This document shows, in pieces, positions 37,364 to 49,053 of a stretch of 64,000 nt of DNA. Each line of letters opens with the position of its first letter. Within the stretch, counting starts at the first letter, position 1. The position numbers were made by a program, and so were the translations under genes. The DNA lies in the NCBI RefSeq assembly GCF_024297145.1, contig NZ_JANCTC010000002.1:541001-605000 (forward strand), given 5' to 3'. This stretch comes from Mesorhizobium sp. LMG 17147 (GTDB lineage: Bacteria; Pseudomonadota; Alphaproteobacteria; Rhizobiales; Rhizobiaceae). The notes below the pieces were generated by a model, which had not been told where the DNA came from, made no database searches, and was given only the letters and a program-made list of their open reading frames with translations.

Positions 37364-37393
37364 AGGGCGGTGCAGCAATGCGCCGCTCTTTTT
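37364..37393 (+). terminator. Rho-independent terminator after hsp20
   Basis: AGGGCGGTGCA, a GCAA loop and TGCGCCGCTCT pair over 11 positions with two G-U wobbles, followed by TTTTT (37389-37393). A second hairpin (TCCGGGG/CCCCGGA) lies just before it at 37336-37359. It separates hsp20 from the convergent aldolase gene. Confidence 0.8.
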
Positions 37394-37408
37394 GCTGGGT
37401 AAGGCTTG

Positions 37409-38461
37409 CTATCCGGCGAGCAGGTAGCCGAAACGGTCGACCTCGTCGGGCGTGGTCGCGAAGCTGGTGACGAAGCGGTAGAGCGCTTCGTCCTCGCCGA
37501 TGTGGCCGTCGTAGCCGAGCGGCCTGTGCCAGTCATGGAAGGCCGCGCCTGCCGCTTGCATGCTTTCGGCCTCGGCCTTTTTCATGACCGCGAAGACCTC
37601 GTTCGCCTGCGGCAGCCAGGCCAGCCGGGCGGAAGGGGAATCTTCTATCGCCGCGGCAAGCCGTGCCGCCATCGCATTGGCGTGCCGTGCCGTATCGAGC
37701 CATAGCCCACCCCTGAAATAAGCATCGAATTGCGCGGCGATGAAACGCGATTTCGAGAACAGCTGGGCCGCGCGCTTGCGCAAAAAGGCCAATTCCTTGG
37801 CTCGCTCGAGGTCGAACAGCACGATCGCCTCGGCGCACCAACAGCCATTCTTGGTGCCGCCGAAGGAGAGGATGTCGATACCGTGCTTCCAGGTCATTTC
37901 GGCCGGCGTCGTTTCCAGCGCGACGAGCGCATTGGCAAAGCGGGCCCCGTCCATGTGCAGCGGCAGTCCATGCTGCTTTGCGATCGCCGAAATCCTGGCG
38001 ATTTCGTTCAGCGTGTAGACGGTTCCGACCTCGGTCGACTGAGTGATCGAAACGGCAACCGGCCGCCCGGAATGGACGTTTTCGGGTGCGAAACGGTCCA
38101 CCGCCCGTTCCAGATTGCCGGCATCGATTTTGCCGAGCGCGCCTTCGACTGTATAAAGCCGCGAACCGCCGGTGAAATATTCCGGTGCACCGCATTCGTC
38201 CTCGATGACGTGCGATTCGCGATGGCAGAAGGAAATGCCGCCTGGCTTGTTATAGGTAGTCAGCGACAGCGAATTGGCAGCGGTGCCGGTGGCGACGAAA
38301 AACACCGCGACTTCGCATTCGAAGATCTCATTGAAGCGCTGGTAAACTGCCTTGTCGAGGACGCCGTCGCCATAAGCGGTGGAGAAGCCCTCGGCATGGG
38401 CCGAGAGGCCGGCAGCGATACGGGGATGGGCGCCTGCCCAATTGTCGGAAGCGAAAATCAT
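37409..38461 (-). CDS. ltaE: Low-specificity L-threonine aldolase
   Basis: The start is at MIFASDNWAGAHPRI, giving 350 residues. It is a PLP-dependent fold-type I enzyme: SDNWAGAHP at the N-terminus, FFVATGTAANSLSL as the PLP-phosphate site, HMDGARFANALV carrying the cofactor aspartate, and the PLP lysine in SFGGTKNGCWCAEA. It cleaves L-threonine or allo-threonine to glycine and acetaldehyde. Length and motifs are normal. It is convergent with hsp20 and divergent from gltB, with no operon partner. Confidence 0.9.
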   Translation of the reverse strand: MIFASDNWAGAHPRIAAGLSAHAEGFSTAYGDGVLDKAVYQRFNEIFECEVAVFFVATGTAANSLSLTTYNKPGGISFCHRESHVIEDECGAPEYFTGGSRLYTVEGALGKIDAGNLERAVDRFAPENVHSGRPVAVSITQSTEVGTVYTLNEIARISAIAKQHGLPLHMDGARFANALVALETTPAEMTWKHGIDILSFGGTKNGCWCAEAIVLFDLERAKELAFLRKRAAQLFSKSRFIAAQFDAYFRGGLWLDTARHANAMAARLAAAIEDSPSARLAWLPQANEVFAVMKKAEAESMQAAGAAFHDWHRPLGYDGHIGEDEALYRFVTSFATTPDEVDRFGYLLAG

Positions 38462-38938
38462 GCGTCTGCCTATGCTGGGGAAATCGGGGCGAGCTTGGCC
38501 GCTTTCGCATGCCGGCCGCAAGGGGCAGACACCGAAAATCCGCTAAAGCCAGCGAAACGCATGAGCGTACATGCAGCGACGAAAGGTTACGCTGATATCG
38601 CGTTCCGCGCAATTTTCTGTCGCGAAAGCTTCAAGAATTTTGTGAATCGGTCTTGTGTGCATCCAAAATTTCTGTCATAAAAATTTAGGACAGTAGTGCT
38701 GTCTTATTTTGTCGCACAAAACTGGCCGCATTGGCATTATGATTGCGCCTCTGCGGCCATTGTCGCGAGCGACAGCTAGACAGCCTGGCTCTGGCCTGTA
38801 CGAATACCATATGCGAACGATGCGGAAAGCCGCACGGTCGGCAAGAATTTCGCAAGACGTGCCGCAAGATTGAAAGGGGAGCCACGCGCTTCCCGACGGA
38901 AACCAGCGCCCGAAGGGGACGGAACGGAGGACAGGACG
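38462..38938. other. Intergenic region between ltaE and gltB (no gene)
   Basis: This 477-base divergent spacer should hold the promoters of ltaE and gltB. A hairpin AGGACAG-TAGTG-CTGTCTT (38687-38705) followed by TATTTTG could be a leader attenuator, and the sequence around 38620-38720 is distinctly AT-rich. An open frame into the spacer exists 5' of gltB but lacks conserved sequence. I see no RNA gene. Confidence 0.5.
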
Positions 38939-41900
38939 ATGACGGACATGACGCCATCTGCGACGAAGGCCGCGCAGACGAAAGCGGCAGCCGTCAAAAA
39001 TCCGTCTCTGACCAATATTCGGCGAACCAACACCGGCTATGCCGCGCCCGGCCTCTACGATCCGCGCAACGAGCATGATGCCTGCGGCGTCGGCTTCATC
39101 GTCAACATGAAGGGCGTGAAGTCGCACCAGATCGTCGAGGACGGCCTTGCCGTGCTCGAAAACCTGACGCATCGCGGCGCGGTCGGCGCCGATCCGCTGA
39201 TGGGCGACGGCGCCGGCGTGCTGGTGCAACTGCCGGACCGCTTCTTCCGCGAGGAGATGGCCAAGCAAGGGGTCGAACTGCCGAAGCCCGGCCACTATGC
39301 CGTCGGCCAGGTGTTCATGCCGCGCGACCCGGAGCTGCAGGCGCATATCGAAGGCATCATCGCCGAGGTGGCACAACTCGAGGGCCAGCCGCTGCTCGGC
39401 TTTCGCAACGTGCCGGTCGACAATTCGTCGCTGTCCAAGGCGCCCGACATCGCCGCTTCCGAGCCGGTGCACCGGCAGGTGTTCCTGGGCCGCGGCGCCG
39501 AGATCGAGAACGACGACGATTACGAGCGGCGGCTCTACATCCTGCGCAAGGTCATTTCCGGCCGTATCCACGAGGAGACCAAAGGCGTCGACAACGGCTT
39601 CTATGTCGTCTCGATGTCGTCGCGGACCATCGTCTACAAGGGCATGTTCCTGGCCTATCAGGTCGGAGCCTACTACAAGGACCTCACCGACCCGCGCTTC
39701 GAGACGGCGCTGATCCTGGTCCACCAACGCTTCTCGACCAACACGTTCCCGTCGTGGAAGCTGGCGCATCCCTACCGCATGGTCGCCCACAATGGCGAGA
39801 TCAACACGTTGCGCGGCAACGTCAACTGGATGGCGGCGCGCCAAGCTTCGGTCGATTCCGAACTGTTCGGCAACGACATCTCGAAACTGTGGCCGATCTC
39901 CTACGAAGGGCAGTCGGACACCGCCTGCTTCGACAATGCGCTCGAATTCCTGACGCAGGGCGGCTATTCGCTCGCCCACGCCATGATGATGCTGATCCCG
40001 GAAGCCTGGGCCGGCAACAAGCTGATGGGTCAGGACCGCAAAGCCTTCTATGAGTATCACGCAGCCCTGATGGAGCCGTGGGACGGGCCGGCGGCGGTTG
40101 CCTTCACCGACGGCCGCCAGATCGGTGCCACGCTCGACCGCAACGGGCTGCGGCCGGCGCGCTACATCGTTACCGATGACGACCGCGTCATCATGGCCTC
40201 GGAAGCCGGCGTGCTGCCGGTGCCGGAGGAAAGGATCGTCAAGAAGTGGCGGCTGCAGCCCGGCCGCATGCTGCTGATCGACCTGGACAAGGGCCGCATC
40301 GTTTCCGACGAGGAGATCAAGTCGGAGATCGCGACCAGGCACCCCTACAAGAGCTGGCTCGCCAACACCCAGCTCATCCTCGAAGATTTGAAGCCGGTCG
40401 AGCCGCGCGCCCTGCGCAGGGACGTCAGCCTGCTCGACCGCCAGCAGGCGTTCGGCTACACCCAGGAAGACACCAAGCTGCTGATGTCGCCGATGGCGAC
40501 CACCGGCCAGGAAGCAGTCGGCTCGATGGGCACCGACACGCCGATTTCGGCGATGTCGGACAGATCGAAGCTGCTCTACACCTATTTCAAGCAGAATTTC
40601 GCCCAGGTCACCAACCCGCCGATCGACCCGATCCGCGAGGAACTGGTGATGAGCCTGGTGTCCTTCATCGGGCCGCGGCCCAACATCTTCGACCTGGTCG
40701 GCAATTCGCGCCGCAAGCGGCTCGAAGTGCGCCAGCCAATCCTGACCAATGGCGATCTCGAAAAGATCCGCTCCATCGGTCACACCGAGGACCGTTTCGA
40801 CACCAAGACGATCGACATCACCTATGCTTCGAATGAAGGCGCGGCCGGCATGCAGGGTGCTATAGACCGGCTATGCGAGCGCGCCGAGGCGGCGGTCGCC
40901 GGCGGCTACAACATCATCATACTGTCGGACCGTCAGCTCGGCCCGGACCGCATCGCCATTCCGGCGCTGCTGGCAACGGCGGCCGTGCATCATCATTTGA
41001 TCCGCAAGGGATTGCGCACCTCGGTTGGGCTCGTCGTGGAATCCGGCGAGCCGCGCGAGGTGCATCATTTCTGCTGTCTCGCCGGCTACGGCGCCGAGGC
41101 GATCAATCCCTATCTCGCTTTCGACACGCTGCTCGACATGCACAAGCGTGGCGAATTGCCGGCGGAGGTCGATGCCTACGAGGTCGTCTCCCGCTACATC
41201 AAGTCGATTGGCAAGGGCATCCTGAAGGTGATGTCCAAGATGGGCATCTCGACTTATCAGTCCTATTGCGGCGCGCAGATCTTCGATGCCATCGGGCTGA
41301 AGTCGGAGTTCGTGCACAAATACTTCACCGGTACGGCGACGCTGATCGAAGGCGTCGGGCTGGACGAGATCGCCGCCGAAACGGTCAGCCGTCACACCGA
41401 CGGCTTCGGCAACGACCCGGTCCTGCGCAACAGCCTCGAGGTCGGCGGCGAATACATGTTCCGCATGCGCGGCGAGGCCCATATCTGGTCGCCCGACGCA
41501 GTGGCGACCTTGCAGCACGCTGTGCGCCAGGGTTCGTGGGAGACGTTCAAGGACTATTCCGCCCAGATCGACAGCGAGACGGCGCAGGCGCAGACCATTC
41601 GCGGCATGTTCAAGATCAAGCTTGCGCAAGAGACCGGGCGCAAGAAGGTCGAACTCGACGAGGTGATGCCGGCGGCCGATATCGTCAAGCGCTTCTCGAC
41701 CGGGGCGATGTCCTTCGGCTCGATCTCCAGGGAAGCGCATACGACGCTGGCGCGCGCCATGAACGCCATCGGCGGCAAGTCGAATACCGGCGAGGGCGGC
41801 GAAGAGGCCGACCGCTATCTGCCACTACCGGGCGGCGGCAAGAACCCCGAACGCTCGGCGATCAAGCAGGTCGCTTCGGGGCGCTTTGGCGTCACTGCCG

Positions 41901-43669
41901 AATATCTGGTCAATTCCGACATGATGCAGATCAAGGTCGCGCAAGGGGCAAAGCCCGGCGAGGGCGGCCAGCTGCCGGGCCACAAGGTCGACGCAACCAT
42001 AGCCAAGGTCAGGCATTCGACGCCGGGCGTCGGCCTGATCTCGCCGCCGCCGCATCATGACATCTATTCGATCGAGGATCTGGCGCAGCTCATCTACGAC
42101 CTGAAGAACGTCAATCCGGCGGCCGACGTATCGGTCAAGCTGGTCTCGGAAGTCGGCGTCGGCACGGTTGCGGCCGGCGTCGCCAAGGCGCGTGCCGACC
42201 ACATCACCATATCAGGCTATGACGGCGGCACCGGCGCTTCGCCGCTGACCTCGCTCAAGCATGCCGGCAGCCCGTGGGAGATGGGCCTTGCCGAGACGCA
42301 CCAGACGCTGGTGCTCAACGGCCTCAGGTCGCGCGTCGCGCTGCAGGTCGATGGCGGCCTGCGCACAGGGCGTGACGTCATCATCGGCGCGCTGCTCGGC
42401 GCCGACGAGTTCGGCTTCTCGACCGCGCCACTGATCGCGGCCGGCTGCATCATGATGCGCAAGTGCCATCTCAACACCTGCCCGGTCGGCGTCGCGACGC
42501 AGGACCCGGTGCTGCGCAAGCGCTTCAAGGGCACGCCCGAGCACGTCATCAACTTCTTCTTCTATGTGGCGGAAGAGGTGCGGGCGCTGCTTGCCGAGAT
42601 GGGCTACACCCATCTCGACCAGATCATCGGCGACACCGACCTTCTGGAAAAGCGCGAGCTGATCCAGCACTGGAAGGCGCGCGGACTCGACTTCAGCAAG
42701 ATGTTCTACAAGCCCGATGCGCCACACGAGGCGGTGCACTGGACCGAGCGGCAGAAGCATCCGATCGACGACGTGCTCGATCGCAAGCTGATCGAACTGG
42801 CAAAGCCGGCGCTTGAAGCCAGGCAGCCGGTCGGCATCGAACTGCCGATCCGCAACGTCGACCGTTCGACCGGCGCCATGCTGTCGGGCGAGGTGGCAAA
42901 GCGCTTCAAGCACAAGGGCCTGCGCGAGGACACGATCTCGGTGAAGCTCACCGGCACGGCCGGCCAATCCTTTGGGGCCTTTCTGGCGCGCGGGATTTCG
43001 TTCGAACTGGTGGGCGCTGCCAATGACTATGTCGGCAAGGGTCTGTCGGGCGGCCGCATCGTCATCCGCCCGCCGGAGAACACGAAAATCGTTGCTGCCG
43101 AGTCCATTATTGTCGGCAATACCGTGCTCTACGGCGCAACCGAGGGCGAGGCCTATTTCTGCGGCGTTGCCGGAGAGCGTTTTGCCGTGCGCAATTCGGG
43201 TGTCGCCGCGGTCGTTGAAGGCGTCGGCGACCACGGTTGCGAATACATGACCGGCGGTATCGTCGTCGTCATCGGCCAGACCGGCCGCAACTTCGCCGCC
43301 GGCATGTCGGGCGGCGTCGCCTATGTGCTCGACGAGGCGGGCGATTTCGCCGAACGCTGCAACATGGCGATGGTCGAGCTGGAGCCGGTTCCGGAAGAGG
43401 ACGACCTGATGGAAAAGCTGCTCCACCATGGCGGCGATCTCGACCATAAGGGCCGTGTCGACGTATCGGGCGATATGACCAGCCACGACGAGGAGCGGCT
43501 CTATCAGCTGATCTCCAACCACGTCCACTACACGGGCTCGGTACGAGGTCGCGAAATCCTCGACGATTGGGCGACTTTCCGGCCGAAATTCCGGAAGATC
43601 ATGCCGGTCGAATACCGCCGCGCGCTGATCGAGATGGAGCGGATGCGCATGAACGTGGCGGCGGAATAG
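38939..43669 (+). CDS. gltB: Glutamate synthase (NADPH) large subunit
   Basis: The start is at [13 protein letters not shown], just after a GGAGGACAGG Shine-Dalgarno, giving 1576 residues. A propeptide of about 48 residues precedes the class II glutaminase cysteine (C49 in HDACGVGFI), which becomes N-terminal after processing. Then come the amidotransferase domain, a central domain, the FMN/2-oxoglutarate barrel ([40 protein letters not shown]), the 3Fe-4S cysteines in [15 protein letters not shown], and a C-terminal glycine-rich beta-helix. It makes two glutamates from glutamine and 2-oxoglutarate with electrons supplied by GltD, encoded next. Confidence 0.97.
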   Translation: MTDMTPSATKAAQTKAAAVKNPSLTNIRRTNTGYAAPGLYDPRNEHDACGVGFIVNMKGVKSHQIVEDGLAVLENLTHRGAVGADPLMGDGAGVLVQLPDRFFREEMAKQGVELPKPGHYAVGQVFMPRDPELQAHIEGIIAEVAQLEGQPLLGFRNVPVDNSSLSKAPDIAASEPVHRQVFLGRGAEIENDDDYERRLYILRKVISGRIHEETKGVDNGFYVVSMSSRTIVYKGMFLAYQVGAYYKDLTDPRFETALILVHQRFSTNTFPSWKLAHPYRMVAHNGEINTLRGNVNWMAARQASVDSELFGNDISKLWPISYEGQSDTACFDNALEFLTQGGYSLAHAMMMLIPEAWAGNKLMGQDRKAFYEYHAALMEPWDGPAAVAFTDGRQIGATLDRNGLRPARYIVTDDDRVIMASEAGVLPVPEERIVKKWRLQPGRMLLIDLDKGRIVSDEEIKSEIATRHPYKSWLANTQLILEDLKPVEPRALRRDVSLLDRQQAFGYTQEDTKLLMSPMATTGQEAVGSMGTDTPISAMSDRSKLLYTYFKQNFAQVTNPPIDPIREELVMSLVSFIGPRPNIFDLVGNSRRKRLEVRQPILTNGDLEKIRSIGHTEDRFDTKTIDITYASNEGAAGMQGAIDRLCERAEAAVAGGYNIIILSDRQLGPDRIAIPALLATAAVHHHLIRKGLRTSVGLVVESGEPREVHHFCCLAGYGAEAINPYLAFDTLLDMHKRGELPAEVDAYEVVSRYIKSIGKGILKVMSKMGISTYQSYCGAQIFDAIGLKSEFVHKYFTGTATLIEGVGLDEIAAETVSRHTDGFGNDPVLRNSLEVGGEYMFRMRGEAHIWSPDAVATLQHAVRQGSWETFKDYSAQIDSETAQAQTIRGMFKIKLAQETGRKKVELDEVMPAADIVKRFSTGAMSFGSISREAHTTLARAMNAIGGKSNTGEGGEEADRYLPLPGGGKNPERSAIKQVASGRFGVTAEYLVNSDMMQIKVAQGAKPGEGGQLPGHKVDATIAKVRHSTPGVGLISPPPHHDIYSIEDLAQLIYDLKNVNPAADVSVKLVSEVGVGTVAAGVAKARADHITISGYDGGTGASPLTSLKHAGSPWEMGLAETHQTLVLNGLRSRVALQVDGGLRTGRDVIIGALLGADEFGFSTAPLIAAGCIMMRKCHLNTCPVGVATQDPVLRKRFKGTPEHVINFFFYVAEEVRALLAEMGYTHLDQIIGDTDLLEKRELIQHWKARGLDFSKMFYKPDAPHEAVHWTERQKHPIDDVLDRKLIELAKPALEARQPVGIELPIRNVDRSTGAMLSGEVAKRFKHKGLREDTISVKLTGTAGQSFGAFLARGISFELVGAANDYVGKGLSGGRIVIRPPENTKIVAAESIIVGNTVLYGATEGEAYFCGVAGERFAVRNSGVAAVVEGVGDHGCEYMTGGIVVVIGQTGRNFAAGMSGGVAYVLDEAGDFAERCNMAMVELEPVPEEDDLMEKLLHHGGDLDHKGRVDVSGDMTSHDEERLYQLISNHVHYTGSVRGREILDDWATFRPKFRKIMPVEYRRALIEMERMRMNVAAE

Positions 43670-43812
43670 ATTTGGAAATTGCCAGGAGGCCGTGCGTCCC
43701 GGCAACCATCTTCATCAACAATCCTGACCTCGGACTGAAGGTTGCCATGGCTGCCTTATGAGGTTAACGGGTGCGTCGCCAGGCGTGCCTTCCGGACAGC
43801 AGGGACTGGACT

Positions 43813-45267
43813 ATGGGCAAGGTAACAGGGTTTCTCGAGATCGACCGGCAGGTGCACAAGTACCAGCCGGCTTCCGACCGCATCCGGCATTTCCGCGAGT
43901 TCACGCTGCCGATGTCGGACAAGGAGGTCGAGAAACAGGCCGCGCGCTGCATGGATTGCGGCATTCCGTATTGCCATGGACCGACCGGCTGCCCGATCCA
44001 CAACCAGATCCCCGACTGGAACGACCTCGTCTACAATGGCGACTGGGAAAATGCGATCCGCAACCTGCATTCCACCAACAATTTTCCGGAATTTACCGGC
44101 CGCATCTGCCCCGCACCTTGCGAGGAAGCCTGCACGCTGAACCTCGAGGATATTCCGGTCGCCATCAAGACGATCGAGCAGGCGATTGCCGACAAAGCCT
44201 ATGAAACCGGCCATATCCGGCCCTATCCGCCGGAACGGAAGACCGGCAAGCGCGTCGCGATCATCGGCTCGGGGCCGGCGGGAATGGCGGCTGCCCAGCA
44301 ACTCGGCCGCGCCGGCCATGATGTTCATGTCTATGAGCGCGAGAGCCGGCCGGGCGGGCTGATGCGCTACGGTATCCCCGACTTCAAGATCGAGAAGCAT
44401 TATATCGACCGGCGCATCGAGCAGATGCAGGGCGAGGGTGTCAGCTTCCATTGTGGCGTCAATGTCGGCGTCGACAAGCCGGTCGCCGAACTGCTTGCCG
44501 AATATGACGCGGTCCTCTATTGCGGCGGTTCCGAAACACCGCGTCCGGCCAACATCCCTGGCGACGATCTCGACGGCGTGCACGACGCGATGCCGTATCT
44601 GGTTCAGCAGAACAAGCGGATCGGCGGCGAGCCGATCCAGTCGGTGGCATGGCCGTCGCGCCCGATCGTCGCCGGCGGCCAGCACGTCGTCGTCGTCGGC
44701 GGCGGCGACACTGCCTCCGACTGCGTCGGTACCGCCTTCCGCCAGGGCGCGGTGCGCGTCACCCAGCTCGACATCCGGCCGCAGCCGCCGGAAAAGGAGG
44801 ACAAGCTGTCGGTCTGGCCCTACTGGGCGACCAAGATGCGCACGTCATCCTCGCAGGCCGAAGGCGCCGAGCGCGAATTCCAGGTGGCGACGCTTGAATT
44901 CATCGGCGAAGACGGCCAGCTGACCGGGGTAAAATGCTGCGAAGTCGACGAAAAGCGCAAGCCGATCGCGGGCACGGAATTCGTCATCCGCGCCGATCTC
45001 GCGTTCATCGCCATCGGCTTTGCCGGGCCAGCCGCTCGCGGGCCGGTCTCGGAACTCGACGGGCAGATGAAGATCGTCACCGACAGCCGCCGCTCGAAGA
45101 ATGTCGAGGCCAATGACCGGGACTACAGGACCAGCGTCGAAAAGCTCTATGCGGCGGGCGACGTGCGGCGCGGCCAGTCGCTGGTCGTCTGGGCGATCCG
45201 CGAGGGCCGCCAGGCGGCGCGTGCAATCGACGAGGCGCTGATGGGATCGAGCGTGCTGCCGCGCTGA
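43813..45267 (+). CDS. gltD: Glutamate synthase (NADPH) small subunit
   Basis: The start is at [17 protein letters not shown], giving 484 residues. The N-terminal cysteines CMDCGIPYC and CPAPCEEAC hold the 4Fe-4S clusters; [17 protein letters not shown] binds FAD near residues 155-171 and [12 protein letters not shown] binds NADPH. It passes electrons from NADPH to GltB. The 143-base gap from gltB has an inverted repeat GGCAACC (43701) / GGTTGCC (43740) that could tune expression. No frame damage is seen. Confidence 0.96.
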   Translation: MGKVTGFLEIDRQVHKYQPASDRIRHFREFTLPMSDKEVEKQAARCMDCGIPYCHGPTGCPIHNQIPDWNDLVYNGDWENAIRNLHSTNNFPEFTGRICPAPCEEACTLNLEDIPVAIKTIEQAIADKAYETGHIRPYPPERKTGKRVAIIGSGPAGMAAAQQLGRAGHDVHVYERESRPGGLMRYGIPDFKIEKHYIDRRIEQMQGEGVSFHCGVNVGVDKPVAELLAEYDAVLYCGGSETPRPANIPGDDLDGVHDAMPYLVQQNKRIGGEPIQSVAWPSRPIVAGGQHVVVVGGGDTASDCVGTAFRQGAVRVTQLDIRPQPPEKEDKLSVWPYWATKMRTSSSQAEGAEREFQVATLEFIGEDGQLTGVKCCEVDEKRKPIAGTEFVIRADLAFIAIGFAGPAARGPVSELDGQMKIVTDSRRSKNVEANDRDYRTSVEKLYAAGDVRRGQSLVVWAIREGRQAARAIDEALMGSSVLPR

Positions 45268-45303
45268 GCCTGTTCCGAAACTCTCCAGAAAGAGGCGCCA
45301 GCT

Positions 45304-46551
45304 TTACTGCCGGATCGCCGTCGTCGTATCGGATGCGGCCGCCGTCGCAGGCTGTGTCTTGGGCGGCCAGGAGAAATCGTCAGCGCGGCCCGGTGAGGCG
45401 TCGGGCGCCTTGCCCTCGACGATCAGCCTTTCGCCCGGCAAATTCTTGTCAGCTTTTGCCGGCGGGGCGGCGCCGAGAAGTTCCGAACCGCCGTCCAGCG
45501 CCGGATCGCTGAGCAGCATCGGCACGGTGCGATCGACAGCTATCGGCGCGGCAGCAGGTGCCGGCGCCTCGACGGGAGCGCCGGCCGGGGCAGAAGCCGT
45601 CACCACGCTTCCCGGCGCGGCCAGCCCCAGGATCTTCATCAGCGGCTTTTCGGTATAGAAGGCGAGCTTGCGCTTGCCGGCCTTCGACATGTTGATGCCG
45701 TCGTCGGAGCGCAGGCGCACCGATTGGCCGTTGATGTCCGGTCCGCTGGTGATGAAGGCGCCGTTCTCGTCGACAAACCCGTCCCAGACGTCGACGAATT
45801 CGCCGCCGTGGCTTTCGGCGGACGAGCGGAAGATATCGTTGAAGGCCAGCATGTCGGAAGTCATTTTCGAGACCCGGAAGGCCGGCATGCCAACCCACAA
45901 ATACGGCACCTTGGTTGCGGCGATGGCCTTGCCGAACGCATCGGTCCGGCGCTCGTATTCCTTGGTCCAGTTCTCGGATCGCGGCTGCTCGCGCACATCG
46001 CCGACGCGCATCTGCTGCCGGTCGTTGGATCCGAGCATGACGACGACGGCTGCCGGTTTTTCGGCAGCGATCAGCGACTTGACCTGTTCTGGCCAGTTGT
46101 AGACATCGTCACGCACGAAGCCGGACGATCCGTTGGCACGGACGACGATCCTGACGCCGGTGTTTTCGGCAAAGGCGGCGTCGAGCCCTTCAGCCAGCCC
46201 AGACGCCATGAAATCGCCGACTACCAGAACGACGCGTGCATCCGGCGCCTTCTCGGTCACCGGGGTTGTTGGCTCGGCCGGCGGCGGCCGGCGAACTGAC
46301 CGGGGCTTTCTCAGCTTGGGCCTAGGCTTTGTTCTTTGGAATTCTCTCTGGAATTCGGGCGGCGGCTGCTCAAACCGCTCGCTTCTGCGCGGAAACAACA
46401 GGTCGCGCAGCGACCAGCCACGACTTTCCGGCTCCTGCGCCATGGCCGAGGTATGAAAGGCACAGGGGGCGCAGACTGCCAGAACGGCGATCGCCAGAAC
46501 CAGAATCGGCACGCGACGAACAATTAACCGGATGCGCGCAGCCGAAACCAA
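45304..46551 (-). CDS. DUF459-family SGNH-hydrolase-like secreted protein
   Basis: A 415-residue exported protein, apparently starting with TTG behind a GAGAGGG Shine-Dalgarno. It has a positively charged N-terminus, a hydrophobic helix and an A-x-A cleavage site near residue 38 (SAMAQ). A Pro/Arg-rich linker leads to the SGNH-like core: [17 protein letters not shown] near residue 108, with the usual GDS serine replaced by GDF, then [10 protein letters not shown] and a [12 protein letters not shown] block. The C-terminal 100 residues are Pro/Ala-rich and disordered. DUF459 proteins may modify periplasmic glycans. The F in place of the nucleophile serine makes hydrolase activity doubtful. Confidence 0.8.
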   Translation of the reverse strand: MVSAARIRLIVRRVPILVLAIAVLAVCAPCAFHTSAMAQEPESRGWSLRDLLFPRRSERFEQPPPEFQREFQRTKPRPKLRKPRSVRRPPPAEPTTPVTEKAPDARVVLVVGDFMASGLAEGLDAAFAENTGVRIVVRANGSSGFVRDDVYNWPEQVKSLIAAEKPAAVVVMLGSNDRQQMRVGDVREQPRSENWTKEYERRTDAFGKAIAATKVPYLWVGMPAFRVSKMTSDMLAFNDIFRSSAESHGGEFVDVWDGFVDENGAFITSGPDINGQSVRLRSDDGINMSKAGKRKLAFYTEKPLMKILGLAAPGSVVTASAPAGAPVEAPAPAAAPIAVDRTVPMLLSDPALDGGSELLGAAPPAKADKNLPGERLIVEGKAPDASPGRADDFSWPPKTQPATAAASDTTTAIRQ

Positions 46552-46577
46552 TCACCCTCTCCATCCCGTAACCGGCT

Positions 46578-47804
46578 CTAGTTCTGCCTGAGCCATTTGA
46601 GCACTTCCTTGCTCGGATACCCGTCCTGGGTCAAGCCGGCCTTTGCCTGGAAGGCCATGATGGCGGTTTTCGATCCGTCACCGATCTTGCCGTCGAACTT
46701 GCCGTCGTAAAAGCCGTGCTCGGAAAGTCGCTTCTGAAGCTCCTGCCTTTCCTCGAAGGAGAGCTTGGTAAACGGTCGCTTCCAGTCCTGCACAAGCCCG
46801 CCATAGCCGGCGATTTCGTCGGCAAGAAGGCCCACGGCGAGCGCATATTTGTCGGCATTGTTGTAACGCTTGATGACCGAGAAATTCGTGATCATCAGGA
46901 AAGCCGGCCCGCCGCGGCCGCCGGGCAGCTTCAACGTCGCCTTGTCGGCACCGTTCTTGAACGGCTTACCGTTGGCACGGGTCACGCCCAGCGCCTGCCA
47001 TTGCGACAGCGACTTCGAGCCTCCGGGCAGCTTCTTGCCGTCCGGAAGGCTGACTTCATAACCCCAGGTCTTGCCTGCCTGCCAGCCGTTCTTCCGCAGC
47101 AAATTGGCGGCTGTCGCCAGTGCGTCGGGAATCGAATTCCAGATGTCGCGCTTGCCGTTGCCGTCCATATCGACCGCATAGGACAGGTAGCTGGTAGGGA
47201 TGAACTGGGTATGGCCCATCGCGCCGGCCCATGAGCCGCTGAGATGGCTTTCGTCGATGTCGCCGGTCTGCAGGATCTTCAGCGCCGCGATCAGCTGGGT
47301 GCGGGCAAATTTCGCTCGCTTGGGGTCGGCATAACCAAGCGTCGCCAGCGAGCGCACGACATTGCGCATGATATCATCGCGCTTGAGGGTTTCGCCGTAG
47401 TTCGATTCCATCGACCAGATGGCCAGCAGGATGTAGCGGTCGACGCCGTATCTTGCCTCGATCCTGTCCAGCCAAGGCTTCCATTTCCTTGCCATTTGCT
47501 GGCCGACGGCGACCGACTGGTCATGGACGCGGTTGTCGAAATAATCCCAGGCGGGTGCGGTGAATTCGGGCTGAGTACGAGCCTTTTCCAGCACCACCGG
47601 GTCAGCATCGTTGATGCCCTTGAATGCCTGGTCGTAGACGGAGCCGGAAACGCCGCTCGCCACGGCGGTAGCACGGAAGCTGGCGACCCATTGGCGGAAG
47701 CCGGCATCGGCAAAAGCCGGCCCGCTGGGCATGAGCAAAGCAAGCGAGAGGCTGGCGGCCGTCAGGACGCTGGTGAAGCGCCTTGCGGCGTTGCGAACGG
47801 ACAT
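46578..47804 (-). CDS. Lytic murein transglycosylase with C-terminal peptidoglycan-binding domain
   Basis: The start was placed at MSVRNAARRFTSVL because an AGGAGG Shine-Dalgarno lies five bases before it; a longer frame exists. The 408-residue protein has a signal peptide (cleavage near AFADAG), an MltB-like catalytic domain with the glutamate in AIWSMESNYGE and the GAMGHTQFIPTSYL motif, and a PG_binding_1 domain in the last 65 residues (RQELQKRLSEHGFYDGKFDG). It cleaves the glycan strand of peptidoglycan in the periplasm. It diverges from galU. Confidence 0.92.
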   Translation of the reverse strand: MSVRNAARRFTSVLTAASLSLALLMPSGPAFADAGFRQWVASFRATAVASGVSGSVYDQAFKGINDADPVVLEKARTQPEFTAPAWDYFDNRVHDQSVAVGQQMARKWKPWLDRIEARYGVDRYILLAIWSMESNYGETLKRDDIMRNVVRSLATLGYADPKRAKFARTQLIAALKILQTGDIDESHLSGSWAGAMGHTQFIPTSYLSYAVDMDGNGKRDIWNSIPDALATAANLLRKNGWQAGKTWGYEVSLPDGKKLPGGSKSLSQWQALGVTRANGKPFKNGADKATLKLPGGRGGPAFLMITNFSVIKRYNNADKYALAVGLLADEIAGYGGLVQDWKRPFTKLSFEERQELQKRLSEHGFYDGKFDGKIGDGSKTAIMAFQAKAGLTQDGYPSKEVLKWLRQN

Positions 47805-48011
47805 CTTTTCCTCCTTCTTCATCTCAGGAAGACTATTCATCGCCGAACCCGGTTAGCATTTGGTTTACCATAGGTGCCGTGCGGGGTGAAAAGATGCGTC
47901 AATGCTTTACCAGCTGAGATTTATGACCCGCCGTTCAGTAATCCTCGATTTCGGCATGAAAATGTCTCGAATCGGGATTGCCGAACAGGCATGCAAATGG
48001 ATAATTGGCAC

Positions 48012-48920
48012 ATGAAGAGAGTTCGCAAGGCAGTGTTCCCGGTTGCCGGTCTCGGCACGCGCTTTCTCCCTGCTACCAAGGCCATTCCCAAGGAAATGCT
48101 GACGGTCGTCGACAGGCCGGTCATCCAGTATGTGGTCGATGAGGCGCGCGATGCCGGGATCGAGCATTTCATCTTCGTGACCGGCCGCAACAAGGCGGTC
48201 ATCGAGGATCACTTCGATGTCCAGTTCGAGCTCTACGACACGCTTGCGCAGCGCGGCAAGGACGACCAGCTCGCCCGCCTGCAGCGGCTGCAGCCGGCGC
48301 CGGGGCAGACCAGCTTCACCCGCCAGCAGGTACCACTCGGCCTTGGTCACGCCGTCTGGTGCGCGCGCGAGCTTGTCGGCGACGAGCCCTTCGCGCTGCT
48401 GTTACCCGACATGATCATGCAGTCGGAAAAAAGCTGCATGAAGGATATGGTCGAGCTTTACGCCGAGACCGGCAACAACATCGTCGCCGTGCAGGAATGC
48501 GATCCGGCCGAGGCGCACAAATACGGCATTGTCGGCCGCGGCGAGGACGCGCATCACGGTTTCCGCATCACCGGCATGGTGGAGAAGCCGAAGACCGGCA
48601 CGGCGCCGTCGAACCTCTACATCAACGGGCGCTACATCCTGCAGCCTGAGATATTTAAGATACTCGAAGGCCAGGAAAAAGGCGCCGGCAACGAGATACA
48701 GCTCACCGATGCAATGCTGAAGCTGCAGAAACAACAGCCCTTCTACGGCTATCATTATCGGGGGCGCACGTTCGACTGCGGCTCGCCCGAAGGCTTCGTC
48801 GAGGCCAACGTTGCCTTCGCGCTGTGGCGCAGCGACATGAATGGAAGCATGGCCGGTGTCATTCGCACACTTCTCGACGAACTCGCGCCGTCAGAGCGCC
48901 GCGGCGGCCTAGCCTTATAG
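48012..48920 (+). CDS. galU: UTP-glucose-1-phosphate uridylyltransferase
   Basis: The start was chosen at [15 protein letters not shown] by family alignment, giving 302 residues; an ATG seven codons upstream (47991) is also possible. The nucleotide-binding signature [45 protein letters not shown] and [12 protein letters not shown] match bacterial GalU. It makes UDP-glucose from UTP and glucose-1-phosphate, feeding exopolysaccharide, lipopolysaccharide, cyclic glucan and trehalose synthesis. The gene stands alone, divergent from the transglycosylase gene. Confidence 0.94.
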   Translation: MKRVRKAVFPVAGLGTRFLPATKAIPKEMLTVVDRPVIQYVVDEARDAGIEHFIFVTGRNKAVIEDHFDVQFELYDTLAQRGKDDQLARLQRLQPAPGQTSFTRQQVPLGLGHAVWCARELVGDEPFALLLPDMIMQSEKSCMKDMVELYAETGNNIVAVQECDPAEAHKYGIVGRGEDAHHGFRITGMVEKPKTGTAPSNLYINGRYILQPEIFKILEGQEKGAGNEIQLTDAMLKLQKQQPFYGYHYRGRTFDCGSPEGFVEANVAFALWRSDMNGSMAGVIRTLLDELAPSERRGGLAL

Positions 48921-49004
48921 TGTCAGCACCGGTTGCCGCGCTGGTCGGCGAAAGCGCGCCGCGTTCGACGGGCCTCATGCGACGCACCTAGGTTCTTGTT
49001 TTTA

Positions 49005-49053
49005 TGCAAGTCGTTATCGCAAAACCGCTGCACACCTTTGCGCGACATGCATT
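49005..49053. repeat. Dispersed palindromic element, copy B
   Basis: A 49-base element (TGCAAGTCGTTATCGCAAAA to CTTTGCGCGACATGCATT) that matches copy A at 34763-34811 at most positions and lies in the same orientation. As in copy A, the adjacent minus-strand gene takes its TAA stop from the element's end. Confidence 0.75.

Noticed and set aside
38675..40783. 702-codon open frame opposite gltB
   Set aside because: It is the antisense shadow of a certain gltB gene in GC-rich DNA; its translation is His/Arg/Asp-rich with no domain pattern.
42212..43705. 497-codon open frame opposite the end of gltB
   Set aside because: Shadow of the gltB C-terminal domain; no Shine-Dalgarno and no domain pattern.
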